A program made the translations under genes and the position numbers. A DNA stretch of 64,000 nt, from contig CAZQMV010000007.1 of assembly GCA_964594635.1 (NCBI GenBank), forward strand, positions 1 through 64,000, read 5' to 3'. Below are positions 43,279-52,519 of this stretch, one piece after another (within the stretch, counting starts at the first letter, position 1; each line of letters starts with the position of its first letter). The stretch is from Berkiella sp964594635. Lineage in GTDB: Bacteria; Pseudomonadota; Gammaproteobacteria; Berkiellales; Berkiellaceae. Below the pieces are notes generated by a model. The model saw only the letters and a list, made by a program, of their open reading frames with translations. It was not told the DNA's origin and ran no database searches.

Positions 43279-44486
43279 TGAATAAACAATTGTATTTTGA
43301 TTATGCTGCTACCACACCGCTGGATCCTCGTGTGATCGAAAAAATGGTGGAGTGCATGCAGGTAGATTTTGGAAATCCTGCTTCGCGTTCTCATGCTTAT
43401 GGCTGGAAAGCTGAGCAATTGGTGGAAGAAGCAAGAGAGAATGTGGCATTGCTCATCAATGCTGATCCGCGTGAAATCATCTGGACATCCGGTGCAACCG
43501 AATCGAACAATTTAGCGATTAAAGGCGCAGCGCAATTTTATCAACGCAAAGGTAAACATATTATTACCAGTAAAATTGAGCACAAAGCGGTGCTAGATAC
43601 CTGTCGCCAATTAGAGCGTGAAGGGTTTGAAGTGACTTATTTAGAGCCTAATAAACAAGGCCTTATTGAGATCGACAGTATTCGCAATGCGATACGTGAC
43701 GATACGGTTGTCGTCTCCATCATGCATGCCAATAACGAAATTGGTGTGATCCAAAATATCGAAGCGATTGGCAAACTGACCCGTGAAAAAGGCATTATCT
43801 TTCATGTGGATGCAGCGCAAACCGCGGGTAAAATTACCATTGATATGCAAGCCAATGAAATTGATTTATTGTCCATTTCAGGGCACAAGCTCTATGGACC
43901 TAAAGGCATTGGTGCGTTATTTGTGCGCCGTAAGCCGCGTATTCGTTTGAACCCACAAATGCACGGCGGTGGTCATGAGCGTGGATTGCGTTCCGGCACT
44001 TTACCAACTCATCAAATCGTGGGCATGGGCGAAGCCTGTAAAATTGCGAAAGCAGAAATGGTAACAGAAGCAAAAAGAATCGCTGAACTTCGCGATCGTT
44101 TATGGAATGGTTTAAACGATATTGAAGAAGTGCATTTAAATGGTCATCCCACGCAGCGTTTGCCTGGTATATTGAATTTAAGCATTAACTTCATTGAAGG
44201 TGAGTCCTTATTGATGGGGTTAAAAGATCTGGCACTTTCTTCGGGATCAGCGTGTACTTCAGCCAGTTTAGAGCCTTCCTATGTGTTGCGAGCCTTAGGC
44301 TTAAACGATGAATTAGCCCATAGCAGTTTACGATTTTCTTTAGGTCGTTTTAGCACAAATGAAGAAGTGGATTATGCCGTTCTGGCTGTGCGTAAAATTA
44401 TTCATCGCCTACGTGAAATGTCACCTTTGTGGGATATGCACCAAGAAGGCATTGATTTAAGTACCATTGAGTGGGCTGCCCACTAA
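43278..44486 (+). CDS. iscS: Cysteine desulfurase IscS
   Basis: IscS is the pyridoxal-phosphate enzyme that takes sulfur from cysteine for Fe-S clusters and tRNA thiolation. The PLP lysine is in SGHKLYGPKG (about K204), and the mobile-loop cysteine is in SSGSACTSAS (about C326). Length is 402 residues, as in E. coli. It starts one base inside the stop of the preceding small gene and is followed by iscU after 21 bases. Confidence 0.97.
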   Translation: MNKQLYFDYAATTPLDPRVIEKMVECMQVDFGNPASRSHAYGWKAEQLVEEARENVALLINADPREIIWTSGATESNNLAIKGAAQFYQRKGKHIITSKIEHKAVLDTCRQLEREGFEVTYLEPNKQGLIEIDSIRNAIRDDTVVVSIMHANNEIGVIQNIEAIGKLTREKGIIFHVDAAQTAGKITIDMQANEIDLLSISGHKLYGPKGIGALFVRRKPRIRLNPQMHGGGHERGLRSGTLPTHQIVGMGEACKIAKAEMVTEAKRIAELRDRLWNGLNDIEEVHLNGHPTQRLPGILNLSINFIEGESLLMGLKDLALSSGSACTSASLEPSYVLRALGLNDELAHSSLRFSLGRFSTNEEVDYAVLAVRKIIHRLREMSPLWDMHQEGIDLSTIEWAAH

Positions 44487-44507
44487 AAATAATAGAATAG
44501 GTGTTTT

Positions 44508-44918
44508 ATGGCGTATAACGAAAAAGTAATCGATCACTACGAAAACCCCCGTAATGTTGGCATATTAGACAAAAATAGTCCCAATGTGGGAACAGGCATG
44601 GTGGGCGCACCTGCTTGTGGCGACGTGATGAAATTGCAAATTGAAGTGGACGAGAATACGGGGCTTATTAAAAATGCGGTCTTCAAAACCTATGGTTGTG
44701 GCTCCGCCATTGCCTCAAGTTCCTTGGCAACTGAATGGTTAAAGGGGCGTTCGTTAGAAGAAGCTGATAAAATAAAGAATACACAGATTGCAGAAGAGTT
44801 AAAACTTCCGCCCGTGAAAATACACTGTTCCTTGCTGGCTGAAGACGCCATTAAAGCGGCAGTGAAAGATTATCAAGCAAAGCAAATTGCGCGAGGTGTT
44901 TATGCAGAATGTAAATAA
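44508..44918 (+). CDS. iscU: Fe-S cluster scaffold IscU
   Basis: IscU is the scaffold on which clusters are built. The three ligand cysteines are at about 37 (GAPACGD), 64 (YGCGSA) and 107 (IHCSLLAEDA). The chaperone-recognition motif LPPVK, bound by HscA, lies just before the last cysteine. At 136 residues it is slightly longer than the 128 of E. coli. Its end overlaps the iscA start by 17 bases. Confidence 0.97.
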   Translation: MAYNEKVIDHYENPRNVGILDKNSPNVGTGMVGAPACGDVMKLQIEVDENTGLIKNAVFKTYGCGSAIASSSLATEWLKGRSLEEADKIKNTQIAEELKLPPVKIHCSLLAEDAIKAAVKDYQAKQIARGVYAECK

Positions 44919-45288
44919 TTTGCCAAGCAGCGATCCGGGATTATCGGTGACGTCAACTGCTTTGCAACATATTCGCCGTTCCTTAGAAAAAACGGCTGCG
45001 CAAAACCCTATTGGGATCCGCGTTGGCGTGAAAAAAGCCGGTTGTTCTGGTTATGAATATATTCTAGAAACCGCTTTTGCTGACAGCAAAAAAGAATTCG
45101 ATTACATTTTTTTATTTGATGGTATTTCAGTACTGATTGATAAAGAAATTTATTTAAAGTTCTTTAAAGGTGGCACTGTTCTGGATTTTCGTAAAGAAGG
45201 CTTAAAGCAGGGTTTACAATTCGAGAATCCCAATGTCGCTCATCAGTGTGGTTGTGGTGAAAGCTTTACTTTGGAAGATGAATCGTAA
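44902..45288 (+). CDS. iscA: Iron-sulfur assembly protein IscA
   Basis: This A-type carrier passes clusters to target proteins. The conserved cysteines are in KKAGCSGYEY and in HQCGCGESF near the C-terminus. ATG 44902 is preceded by GAGG five bases upstream; the frame also has a TTG at 44887. The N-terminus is about 20 residues longer than E. coli IscA. The stop is directly followed by the GTG of hscB. Confidence 0.95.
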   Translation: MQNVNNLPSSDPGLSVTSTALQHIRRSLEKTAAQNPIGIRVGVKKAGCSGYEYILETAFADSKKEFDYIFLFDGISVLIDKEIYLKFFKGGTVLDFRKEGLKQGLQFENPNVAHQCGCGESFTLEDES

Positions 45289-45792
45289 GTGAATATCGAT
45301 TTCTTTACTTTGTTTGGCATAGCGCCACAATTTACGCAAGACAATATTGTGCTCAAAGCGCGTTATCTTGAATTACAACAAAAAATGCATCCAGATAATT
45401 TTGTAAACGCTTTAGCAAATGAAAAGCAACTTGCTAATCAATATGCAGCCATTGTGAATGAAGCTTATCAAGTGCTTAAATGCCCTTTGCAACGTGCTAT
45501 TTACCTACTCAAATTAAATGGCGTGGATACGCAAAGTGAAACCGATACCCAAATGCCTGCAGAATTTTTGCTTGAACAAATGGAATTTCACGAACGGATA
45601 GCAGAACTCCGTGATGCTAAAGAGCGCTCCTCTTTAGAAAAACAGCTCATTGAAAGTTGGCAAGGCTGTGAAAATGGATTAGCTAACGCGCTTGATAGCA
45701 CGCCCAAAGCATTAGCAGATGCTAGGCTATGGGTAAGAAAAATGCAGTTTTTCGCCAAACTACGTCAGGAAGCCGCAGTATGTCTTTCTTAG
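45289..45792 (+). CDS. hscB: Fe-S assembly co-chaperone HscB
   Basis: HscB is the J-domain partner that delivers IscU to HscA. The HPD motif is at residues 34-36 (KMHPDNF) in an N-terminal J domain that begins FFTLFGI, and the C-terminal helical bundle includes LLEQMEFHERI, which contacts IscU. Length is 167 residues. The start is GTG immediately after the iscA stop, and the end overlaps hscA by 13 bases. Confidence 0.94.
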   Translation: MNIDFFTLFGIAPQFTQDNIVLKARYLELQQKMHPDNFVNALANEKQLANQYAAIVNEAYQVLKCPLQRAIYLLKLNGVDTQSETDTQMPAEFLLEQMEFHERIAELRDAKERSSLEKQLIESWQGCENGLANALDSTPKALADARLWVRKMQFFAKLRQEAAVCLS

Positions 45793-47618
45793 AAATTACG
45801 ACACCACAAACACTTGCACCCCGTAAAGCATTAGGTATTGACTTAGGCACCACTCATTCCTTGGTTGCCTGTGATATTAACGGTGAGATCCAGATCTTGG
45901 GAGATGATCAGGGTGAAGCCCTTGTCCCTTCGGCAGTTCACTATAGCGAAGACACGATTTTGGTCGGCAAAGCGGCTAAAGCATTATTTGCAAGCTCTCC
46001 ACAAAATACCATTTTATCGATCAAACGATTAATGGGAAAAAATGCGGATGATATTCAAGCAACCGATCAATTATTACCTTATGAGTTTGTCAAATCGACA
46101 CCATTCTTGCAATTACAAACAGCGATGGGGCATTTTTCACCTGTCGAAATTTCTGCTGATATCTTAAAAGCGTTATTACAACGTGCTCAGGCTTTGGATG
46201 CCACCATTCATGAAGCGGTGATCACAGTGCCTGCCTATTTTGATGAGGCACAGCGTCAAGCAACCAAAGATGCCGCACGGTTAGCCGGTATAACCTTATT
46301 ACGACTATTAAATGAACCCACCGCAGCAGCCATTGCGTATGGTCTTGATCAAGGCACCCAAGGCTACTGTCTGGTTTATGATTTGGGCGGTGGTACCTTT
46401 GATGTTTCTTTGCTCAAGCTCTCTAAAGGGGTATTTGAAGTTTTGGCTACCGGTGGTGATACCCAGTTAGGCGGCGATGATATTGACCAACTGATTGCGA
46501 AATGGATCATGATTCAAGCTAGGGTAGCAGAAACCTATTATCCTGAAGCATTAACAGTGGCCCGAGTTGCCAAAGAAGCTTTAAGCCAGCAAGACACCAT
46601 TTTGGTTAGCTTGAGCAACGGTTGGAGCCAAGAGCTGAGTAATACCTTACTTGCTACATGGACGCTGCCCTTGATTGAACGAACCTTAACTATCTGCGAA
46701 CAAGTGCTGAAAGACGCTAAGCTGACGCAAGCTGAACTTGATCATGTGGTTTTAGTGGGTGGGGCAACCCGTATGCCATTACTTCGCACACATGTGACCG
46801 CCTTTTTTGATAAAGAGCCACTTTGTAATATTGATCCAGATAAAGTGGTTGCGATGGGCGCTGCGATGCAGGCCAGTTTATTAGTCGGTAACCGTCGTGA
46901 TAGTAGCATGCTGTTGTTGGATGTGATCCCCTTATCCTTGGGGATTGAAATGATGGGAGGGGTGGTTGAAAAATTATTGTTACGCAATACCGCTATTCCA
47001 GCTCAAGCTAAACAACTCTTTACAACCTATCAAGATGGGCAGACTGGTTTATCTTTGCATGTGGTGCAAGGGGAGCGAGATTTAGCAAAAGATTGCCGTT
47101 CCTTAGCCAACTTCGATTTAACCGGTATTCCGCCCATGCCAGCAGGTAAAGCGCGTATTGAAGTGGTTTTTAGAGTGGATGCTGATGGGTTATTGCAAGT
47201 CGAAGCCAAAGAATTAAGCACTGGCCAGATGAGTCAAATTGAGATTAAGCCTAGCTATGGTTTAACGGAATCTCTTGTGAATACGATGATTGAAACCGCC
47301 ATTGGATCAATAGAAGAAGACAAGCTTGCCAGAAAGTGCCAAGAAAAAATCAATGAAGCACAATTGGTCTTGGTCAATCTGGAGAAAGCATTACAGCAAG
47401 ATGCTGGGCTTTTACCGGTTAACAGCCATCAAACGTTGTTAAAACATATTGAAGCATTACAGTTGGCCATCAAAGCCAGAGATCGTGAATTGATTCAAAA
47501 AGTTCTCAAAGAGATGGAACCTTCTTTGCAAACCTTTGCTGAGTTAAGGTTAAATGCTGCTTTGCGACAAGTGGTTGCGGGTAAGCGGGTAAGTGAATTG
47601 GATACTTTATTATCATGA
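45780..47618 (+). CDS. hscA: Fe-S assembly chaperone HscA
   Basis: HscA is a specialised Hsp70 that helps release clusters from IscU. ATPase-domain motifs are intact: GIDLGTTHSLVA, LNEPTAAAIAYG, VYDLGGGTFDVS and VLVGGATRMP. The substrate-binding domain and helical lid follow, for a total of 612 residues. ATG 45780 is preceded by AGGAAG six bases upstream; the frame is open to 45729 inside hscB. The stop overlaps the fdx start (ATGA). Confidence 0.95.
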   Translation: MSFLEITTPQTLAPRKALGIDLGTTHSLVACDINGEIQILGDDQGEALVPSAVHYSEDTILVGKAAKALFASSPQNTILSIKRLMGKNADDIQATDQLLPYEFVKSTPFLQLQTAMGHFSPVEISADILKALLQRAQALDATIHEAVITVPAYFDEAQRQATKDAARLAGITLLRLLNEPTAAAIAYGLDQGTQGYCLVYDLGGGTFDVSLLKLSKGVFEVLATGGDTQLGGDDIDQLIAKWIMIQARVAETYYPEALTVARVAKEALSQQDTILVSLSNGWSQELSNTLLATWTLPLIERTLTICEQVLKDAKLTQAELDHVVLVGGATRMPLLRTHVTAFFDKEPLCNIDPDKVVAMGAAMQASLLVGNRRDSSMLLLDVIPLSLGIEMMGGVVEKLLLRNTAIPAQAKQLFTTYQDGQTGLSLHVVQGERDLAKDCRSLANFDLTGIPPMPAGKARIEVVFRVDADGLLQVEAKELSTGQMSQIEIKPSYGLTESLVNTMIETAIGSIEEDKLARKCQEKINEAQLVLVNLEKALQQDAGLLPVNSHQTLLKHIEALQLAIKARDRELIQKVLKEMEPSLQTFAELRLNAALRQVVAGKRVSELDTLLS

Positions 47619-47956
47619 CCAAGGTGACTTTTTTACCGCACGAAGTGCTATGCCCTGAAGGGAAAATCATTGAAGTCGCGAAGGGTGAGTCGATATTAGA
47701 AGCGGCATTGTCACATAACATTCAGATCGATCATGCCTGTGAAATGTCATGCGCTTGTACCACCTGCCATGTGATTGTACGCAAGGGCTTTGCTTCATTA
47801 GAAGAAGCCAGCGAGCGAGAAGAAGATCTGCTCGACAAAGCCTGGGGTCTTGAAAGTGAATCCCGTTTAAGTTGCCAAGCGATTATTGAAGATGAAGATC
47901 TGGTCGTGGAAATTCCCAAGTACTCTATCAATCAAGTTTCGGAGAGTCACAAGTGA
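47615..47956 (+). CDS. fdx: Isc-type [2Fe-2S] ferredoxin
   Basis: This ferredoxin supplies electrons for cluster assembly on IscU. The four cluster ligands are seen in CEMSCACTTC and in LSCQAI, with the adrenodoxin-type spacing. Length is 113 residues. It overlaps hscA by four bases and iscX by four bases (GTGA), so the operon is continuous. Confidence 0.95.
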   Translation: MTKVTFLPHEVLCPEGKIIEVAKGESILEAALSHNIQIDHACEMSCACTTCHVIVRKGFASLEEASEREEDLLDKAWGLESESRLSCQAIIEDEDLVVEIPKYSINQVSESHK

Positions 47957-48153
47957 CATACCTTTGGACCGATATTACCTCTATAGCCGAAGATTTATGT
48001 GAAGCCCACCCAGATGTTGATCCGCAAATGGTTCGTTTTACCGATTTGCATCGTTGGGTGTGTGAATTACCGAATTTTCAGGATGACCCAAAGCGTAGTA
48101 ATGAAAAGATATTAGAAGCGATACAAGCAGCCTGGATGTCAGAAAGTGCATAA
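47953..48153 (+). CDS. iscX: Fe-S assembly protein IscX
   Basis: IscX is a small acidic protein that binds IscS and modulates its activity. The product has the family pattern WTDITSIAEDLCEAHPDVDP, then RFTDLHRWVCELPNF and EAIQAAWMSE, and 66 residues. The start is GTG at 47953, overlapping the fdx stop. It is the last gene of the isc operon. Confidence 0.93.
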   Translation: MTYLWTDITSIAEDLCEAHPDVDPQMVRFTDLHRWVCELPNFQDDPKRSNEKILEAIQAAWMSESA

Positions 48154-48192
48154 ATAGGCTGTAGATATCGTGAGCGCTTGCGCGAACAGTTA

Positions 48193-48250
48193 CCCTCTAC
48201 CGCTTGCGGGAGAGGGAGCCTTTCACTGATGCACGAAGTGCGAGGTGAAA
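48193..48250 (+). repeat. Palindromic repeat between iscX and ndk
   Basis: Two nested hairpins are seen: CCCTCT (48193-48198) with AGAGGG (48211-48216) around CCGC/GCGG, then TTTCAC (48221-48226) with GTGAAA (48245-48250) around GCAC/GTGC. The same GC-rich style is seen at 50818-50850. It may stop isc transcripts and is probably one of several dispersed repeat types in this genome. Confidence 0.55.
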
Positions 48251-48276
48251 GGGGGTGAGGGCGTTTGGCGTGTAAG

Positions 48277-48306
48277 TTGTAGCTTGAGTATTGGACCTTG
48301 TATAAT
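48277..48306 (+). promoter_or_regulatory. Promoter of ndk
   Basis: TATAAT is at 48301-48306, with TTGTAG (48277-48282) as -35 at 18 bases. The ndk start lies 45 bases further on. Confidence 0.55.
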
Positions 48307-48350
48307 AACCAGTCTAAAAATTTAGTTGGAATAATGACCTGGAGAATAAG

Positions 48351-48782
48351 ATGACGACCGAAAGAACTCTCTCAATTATCAAACCTGATGCCGTCGCCAA
48401 TAACAACATTGGTCAAATTATCGCGCGCTTTGAAAGCAAAGGATTAAAAGTCGTTGCTGCAAAAATGATGCAATTAACGCGTGAACAAGCAGAAGGTTTT
48501 TATGAAGTGCACAAAGCACGTCCTTTCTTCAACGATTTAGTGACGTTTATGATTAGTGGCCCTGTTTTAGTACAAGTACTAGAAGGTCCTAATGCGATTG
48601 CTGCTAACCGTGACATCATGGGTGCAACCAATCCTAAAGATGCAGCAGCTGGCACCATTCGCGCTGATTTTGCAAAAACCATTGATGAAAATGCAGTGCA
48701 TGGTTCTGATGCGCCTGAAACAGCAGCAAAAGAAATTCGCTATTTCTTCAAAGATAACGAGATCTGTGAACGTGTCCGATAA
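48351..48782 (+). CDS. ndk: Nucleoside diphosphate kinase
   Basis: Ndk equalises nucleoside triphosphate pools by phosphate transfer through a histidine. The product starts with TERTLSIIKPDAV and has the active-site NAVHGSD with His at about 117. Length is 143 residues. The end overlaps the start of rlmN by 11 bases. Position between iscX and rlmN is conserved, for example in Pseudomonas. Confidence 0.97.
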   Translation: MTTERTLSIIKPDAVANNNIGQIIARFESKGLKVVAAKMMQLTREQAEGFYEVHKARPFFNDLVTFMISGPVLVQVLEGPNAIAANRDIMGATNPKDAAAGTIRADFAKTIDENAVHGSDAPETAAKEIRYFFKDNEICERVR

Positions 48783-49905
48783 TAAAGTCAATTTACTGGG
48801 GCTTTCACAAAAAGCCCTAGGCGACTATTTTAAAACCCTTGGCGAGAAGCCTTTTCGTGCACAGCAAGTGCTGAAATGGATCCACGCCGAGGGTGTGACT
48901 GATTTTGCACAAATGACGAATTTGAGCAAAGCCTTGCGTGCACAATTAACCGAACATTGTGAAGTTAAGCCCCCAGAAGTGATTAGCGAACATACCGCTT
49001 CCGATGGTACGCGTAAGTGGCTTTTTCGGGTTGAAGGTGGTGGTGCCATCGAAACCGTTTATATTCCTGAGCCAAAACGTGCCACGTTGTGCATTTCTTC
49101 GCAAGTGGGCTGTGCGCTCAATTGCAGCTTTTGCCATACTGCCCAACAAGGTTTTCAAAAAAACCTCACCTCCAGTGAAATTATTGGTCAGTTATGGATC
49201 GCTGTACAAAAACTAACAGCCGAAGGCATTTTTAAGGCCATCGATCGCCCTATCACCAATGTGGTCATGATGGGGATGGGTGAGCCCTTATTGAATTTCG
49301 ATAATGTGGTTATGGCAATGGATCTCATGCTAGATGATCTGGCTTATGGTCTTTCTAAGCGCCGTGTAACGTTGAGTACCTCAGGCGTTGTACCCGCTAT
49401 CGATAAACTACGTGAAGTCACTGATGTAGCCTTAGCGGTTTCCTTACATGCACCTAATGATGCTTTACGTACTGAACTCGTGCCGATTAACAAAAAATAT
49501 CCGATCGTCGAACTATTAGCGGCTTGTAAACGTTATCTACGAGATGACACTCGTCGTCGTATTACCATGGAATATGTGATGTTAGATGGGGTGAATGATC
49601 AACCGCATCATGCACATGAATTAGCAAAAATTTTAAGAGCTGTGCCTTCTAAAGTGAATTTAATTCCCTTTAACCCGTTTAATGGCACCCAGTATCAACG
49701 TTCTTCGAATGAAGCTATTTTAAAGTTCCAAGCGATTTTAATGGAAGCGGGGATAGTGACCTTAACCCGTAAAACACGCGGCGATGATATCGATGCAGCC
49801 TGTGGCCAATTGGCAGGGCAGGTGAACGATAAAACGCAAAGAAGCGCCAAATTTAAACAACAATTAGCAGCTAAAACGATACCGATCAACGTATTAGCAA
49901 ATTAG
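48772..49905 (+). CDS. rlmN: Dual-specificity 23S rRNA/tRNA adenine-C2 methyltransferase RlmN
   Basis: RlmN is a radical-SAM enzyme that methylates A2503 of 23S rRNA and A37 of some tRNAs. The cluster motif is CALNCSFCHTA. GMGEPLLNFDNV and the late Cys in AACGQL are further family marks. The likely start is GTG 48772, giving 377 residues and a family-like N-terminus (VNLLGLSQKALGDYF); the open frame back to 48592 lies within ndk and is not part of the protein. Confidence 0.94.
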   Translation: MSDNKVNLLGLSQKALGDYFKTLGEKPFRAQQVLKWIHAEGVTDFAQMTNLSKALRAQLTEHCEVKPPEVISEHTASDGTRKWLFRVEGGGAIETVYIPEPKRATLCISSQVGCALNCSFCHTAQQGFQKNLTSSEIIGQLWIAVQKLTAEGIFKAIDRPITNVVMMGMGEPLLNFDNVVMAMDLMLDDLAYGLSKRRVTLSTSGVVPAIDKLREVTDVALAVSLHAPNDALRTELVPINKKYPIVELLAACKRYLRDDTRRRITMEYVMLDGVNDQPHHAHELAKILRAVPSKVNLIPFNPFNGTQYQRSSNEAILKFQAILMEAGIVTLTRKTRGDDIDAACGQLAGQVNDKTQRSAKFKQQLAAKTIPINVLAN

Positions 49906-49914
49906 GAGTTAGTC

Positions 49915-50778
49915 ATGAACCACGGAAAAGGTCTTCTCATTGCCGCTATTTGCGTGCTAGCGGCCTGTTCTAGCAATAAAGATGATAAAAATCTAGCCCA
50001 AAATCAAGCGCCAAGCCTTTATGATTTACCTGAAACGGTGGATTACGAAAAAGCGGCAAGATTAAATGTTGAGCTAGGGTTAAACTATTTAAAACAAGAA
50101 CAAGTTTCTCGTGCTAAATCGAAATTACTACGCGCCAAAACACTTGCGCCCGATTTACCTGAAGTTCACTATTCTTATGGTTATTTTCAAGAGTATGTGG
50201 GTGAAATTGAAGCTGCTGAAAAATCCTACCAAAAAGCGGTTAGCCTGAACCCCAAAGGCGGCAACGAGCGTAATAATTATGGTACCTTTTTGTGCCGTCA
50301 GCATCAGTATCGCAAATCTGAAAAAGAGTTTTTAAAAGCCATTGATGATCCTAATTACCCCAATACGGCAGAAGCTTTTGAGAATGCAGGGGTTTGTGTT
50401 AACCAAATTCCCGATGTTGCAAAAGCCGTGGAATATTTCGAAAAAGCCTTACGTTATGATCCAAACCGCTCCACCGCACTGTTAGAATTGGCGATGATCC
50501 GTTTTCAAGAAAAGCAATTTCAGCAAGCGAGTGAATTCCATCAGCGCTACGCTCAAATTGCGCCACCGAACGCACGATTCTTGTTATTGGGTATTGAATT
50601 GGCTAAAAGAAGCGGTGATAAAAACAAAATGGCGAGCTATCAGTTATTGCTGAATAAACAATTCCCAGAAGCCGCTAAAGCAAAACTGACAACCACGACC
50701 AAATTGAACATTGATCCGAAACTCGATACCGCAAATAAAGAAGATACTGCAGCAAGGCTGCGAACCGCGAGACTGTAG
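49915..50778 (+). CDS. pilW: Type IV pilus biogenesis lipoprotein PilW/PilF
   Basis: PilW (PilF) is the outer-membrane lipoprotein needed for assembly of the PilQ secretin. A signal sequence with lipobox LAAC at about residue 18 is followed by at least four TPR units (for example ARLNVELGLNYLKQ, PEVHYSYGYFQEYVGEIEAAEKSY, AVEYFEKALRYDP). Length is 287 residues. AGGAG stands before the ATG, nine bases after the rlmN stop. The rlmN-pilF order is as in Pseudomonas. The rodZ and ispG genes that usually follow are absent here. Confidence 0.88.
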   Translation: MNHGKGLLIAAICVLAACSSNKDDKNLAQNQAPSLYDLPETVDYEKAARLNVELGLNYLKQEQVSRAKSKLLRAKTLAPDLPEVHYSYGYFQEYVGEIEAAEKSYQKAVSLNPKGGNERNNYGTFLCRQHQYRKSEKEFLKAIDDPNYPNTAEAFENAGVCVNQIPDVAKAVEYFEKALRYDPNRSTALLELAMIRFQEKQFQQASEFHQRYAQIAPPNARFLLLGIELAKRSGDKNKMASYQLLLNKQFPEAAKAKLTTTTKLNIDPKLDTANKEDTAARLRTARL

Positions 50779-50817
50779 GCCCCCACCCGCCACAGCCTCG
50801 CTTTGCTCGTCTGTGTC

Positions 50818-50850
50818 ACCCTCCCCCGCTTCGCGGGTTAGGGTGGGGGA
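50818..50850 (+). repeat. Palindromic repeat after pilW
   Basis: CACCCT and AGGGTG flank an inner hairpin CCCGC-TTC-GCGGG. This GC-rich element resembles other short intergenic repeats in the window and may end the ndk-rlmN-pilW transcript. Confidence 0.5.
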
Positions 50851-50965
50851 AACCCAGTCAATTGTCCTAATAATTGCGCCTCTTATCTCATATAGCTATT
50901 CATCCAAATAACACCTTGATACCATTATCCCTATTATTAAATAACTCAAATGCGGGGATACACAA

Positions 50966-51997
50966 GTGTTGGGACCAAATACTTTAAACATAGAGCTAAG
51001 TGAAGACAGAGAAGACTCTTTCAGCGCATCATCAGATGAAATAACGCAAGAGCCTGAAGATACAGAAGAACTTATTGATAAAGATCGCGAAGCACAGAAA
51101 ATGAGTGATTTGTTAGGTCTTCTTCCTACTGAAATTCAACTTCACATCATTAAGCAGTTGATCCCTGATTCTAAATATATAAGCTCTTTACTTGCTTTTG
51201 GCGCATCAGCCCGACTTTCTAAAAGGTTAACAGTGGATTTGCAGGTTTGGTCAGCAGTTGCTGACTATTGGTTAAGTCCAGAACATTTGCCTACCCTTTC
51301 AATTTCAACATTGGGTAAAACATTGCAAATGTTTGCACAAGTTGGCCATAATCATTTGATTGATTTACTGGATCCTAACTATGAACATCTTTATCACGTT
51401 AATGGTAAAGCATTGATTGCTGCGGGTAATGCAGCAGATACCAACAGTATCCAGGTTTTTTTAGATCGTTTGCAGAATAACTCCTATCCTCATTACGTTG
51501 GCGAAGCTTTGAAAGCCGTTTGTGCAAAAGGCAGCTTGGCACAAGCGACATTGTTATTAACCACGTTATTGCGAAAAAATGAACATACTCGTGATTATAT
51601 CATTACACATGCCTGTAAAATTGCTTCAGAAAATGCAAAATGGGATATCGTCTCGCTATTATTAAATCAAGATGCTTGCCGTAGTGCTAGTACTTTATTG
51701 GGTGAAGTCTTACTAACTGCAGGAAAAGCGAATGAGCCTGAGATAGTAAAACAAATTATAAAGGAGAGTGCTGGCAACTTATCTCTTAAGGACAAGTGGG
51801 CGGTTAAATCCACGCCAGGCTTTATCGCATCTGGATTAAGCATTGATGATTTATTTTCAAACGACTATTGGTTTGTTCGCGCACCTATCCACTATTTGGT
51901 AAGCCAAGCGTCTCCACAAGCCGATCTTGATGATGTAACAGAATTGCTTGCCCAGGCAACGCTTGAAGATAGGCCAAGGATGGGACCACGCAGTTAA
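50966..51997 (+). CDS. F-box-like protein with ankyrin-like helical repeats (putative effector)
   Basis: Residues of about 50-97 match the F-box pattern: LLPTEIQLHIIKQL, then LLAFGASARLSKRL, then LQVWSAV, with the Leu-Pro, Ile/Leu and Trp positions in place. After it come helix pairs that look like diverged ankyrin repeats (GKALIAAGNAADTNSIQVFLDRL; ALKAVCAKGSLAQATLLLTTLL; ACKIASENAKWDIVSLLL). The first 45 residues are acidic and disordered. F-box proteins bind Skp1 in eukaryotic SCF ubiquitin ligases; Legionella delivers some as Dot/Icm effectors, such as AnkB. By analogy this may recruit host ubiquitination. The start is GTG at 50966 with GGGGA upstream. Profile searches have not been run. 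Confidence 0.6.
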   Translation: MLGPNTLNIELSEDREDSFSASSDEITQEPEDTEELIDKDREAQKMSDLLGLLPTEIQLHIIKQLIPDSKYISSLLAFGASARLSKRLTVDLQVWSAVADYWLSPEHLPTLSISTLGKTLQMFAQVGHNHLIDLLDPNYEHLYHVNGKALIAAGNAADTNSIQVFLDRLQNNSYPHYVGEALKAVCAKGSLAQATLLLTTLLRKNEHTRDYIITHACKIASENAKWDIVSLLLNQDACRSASTLLGEVLLTAGKANEPEIVKQIIKESAGNLSLKDKWAVKSTPGFIASGLSIDDLFSNDYWFVRAPIHYLVSQASPQADLDDVTELLAQATLEDRPRMGPRS

Positions 51998-52000
51998 TCG

Positions 52001-52381
52001 TTATTTGTCTTTATCCGAGTCAGAATCCGCATCGTCTTCTGGCTCGATAAACAAACTCATCGCATAAACTTGTGCCAAATCGTGGGCAGCCTGTTGAGTG
52101 ATTTCAATGACAACCCGTTGAGTTAAAGGGACAGGGGTTATTTTAGCAATCTCGTTATCTCGTAAGTCTACCTGACTCTTGATCACACTCATGATTTCAT
52201 GACAATGAGCCCTTGAAATACCGTCGGGTTCATCAGAAAGCTGTATAGGGAATTTTTCGTTATCTGACAAATACTTCAGTTCAATTCCAGTTTGATCTTT
52301 AACTTCTTGAAAGAAAGCATTTAATGGCTTTGCATCGAAACGGTGCGACATTTTAGCGCTCAAGTCCTTATTTAAAAGCAT
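52001..52381 (-). CDS. Hypothetical protein with acidic tail
   Basis: I do not recognise this 126-residue protein. The body is mixed alpha/beta (FDAKPLNAFFQEVKDQTGIELKYL, then LTQRVVIEITQQAAHDLAQVYAMSL) and the last ten residues are nearly all Asp, Ser and Lys. No signal peptide or membrane helix is visible. It converges on the F-box-like gene with three bases between stops. ATG 52381 has AGG close upstream; ATG 52351 is also possible. Confidence 0.5.
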   Translation of the reverse strand: MLLNKDLSAKMSHRFDAKPLNAFFQEVKDQTGIELKYLSDNEKFPIQLSDEPDGISRAHCHEIMSVIKSQVDLRDNEIAKITPVPLTQRVVIEITQQAAHDLAQVYAMSLFIEPEDDADSDSDKDK

Positions 52382-52519
52382 CTACCTATCTTATCGTAAA
52401 ACGGTACATTTTCTTAATACCTTACTAAAGATTGTAGCTGATTTGCCGAAGAAACGGATGGGATGGGATTGAAAAAGGAGGCAGGGCTCGACGCTACGCA
52501 AGGGCACTGTATAAAATTG

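Noticed and set aside
48592..48771. N-terminal extension of RlmN by 60 residues
   Set aside because: It is a shadow of ndk in another frame; the GTG at 48772 gives a family-like start.
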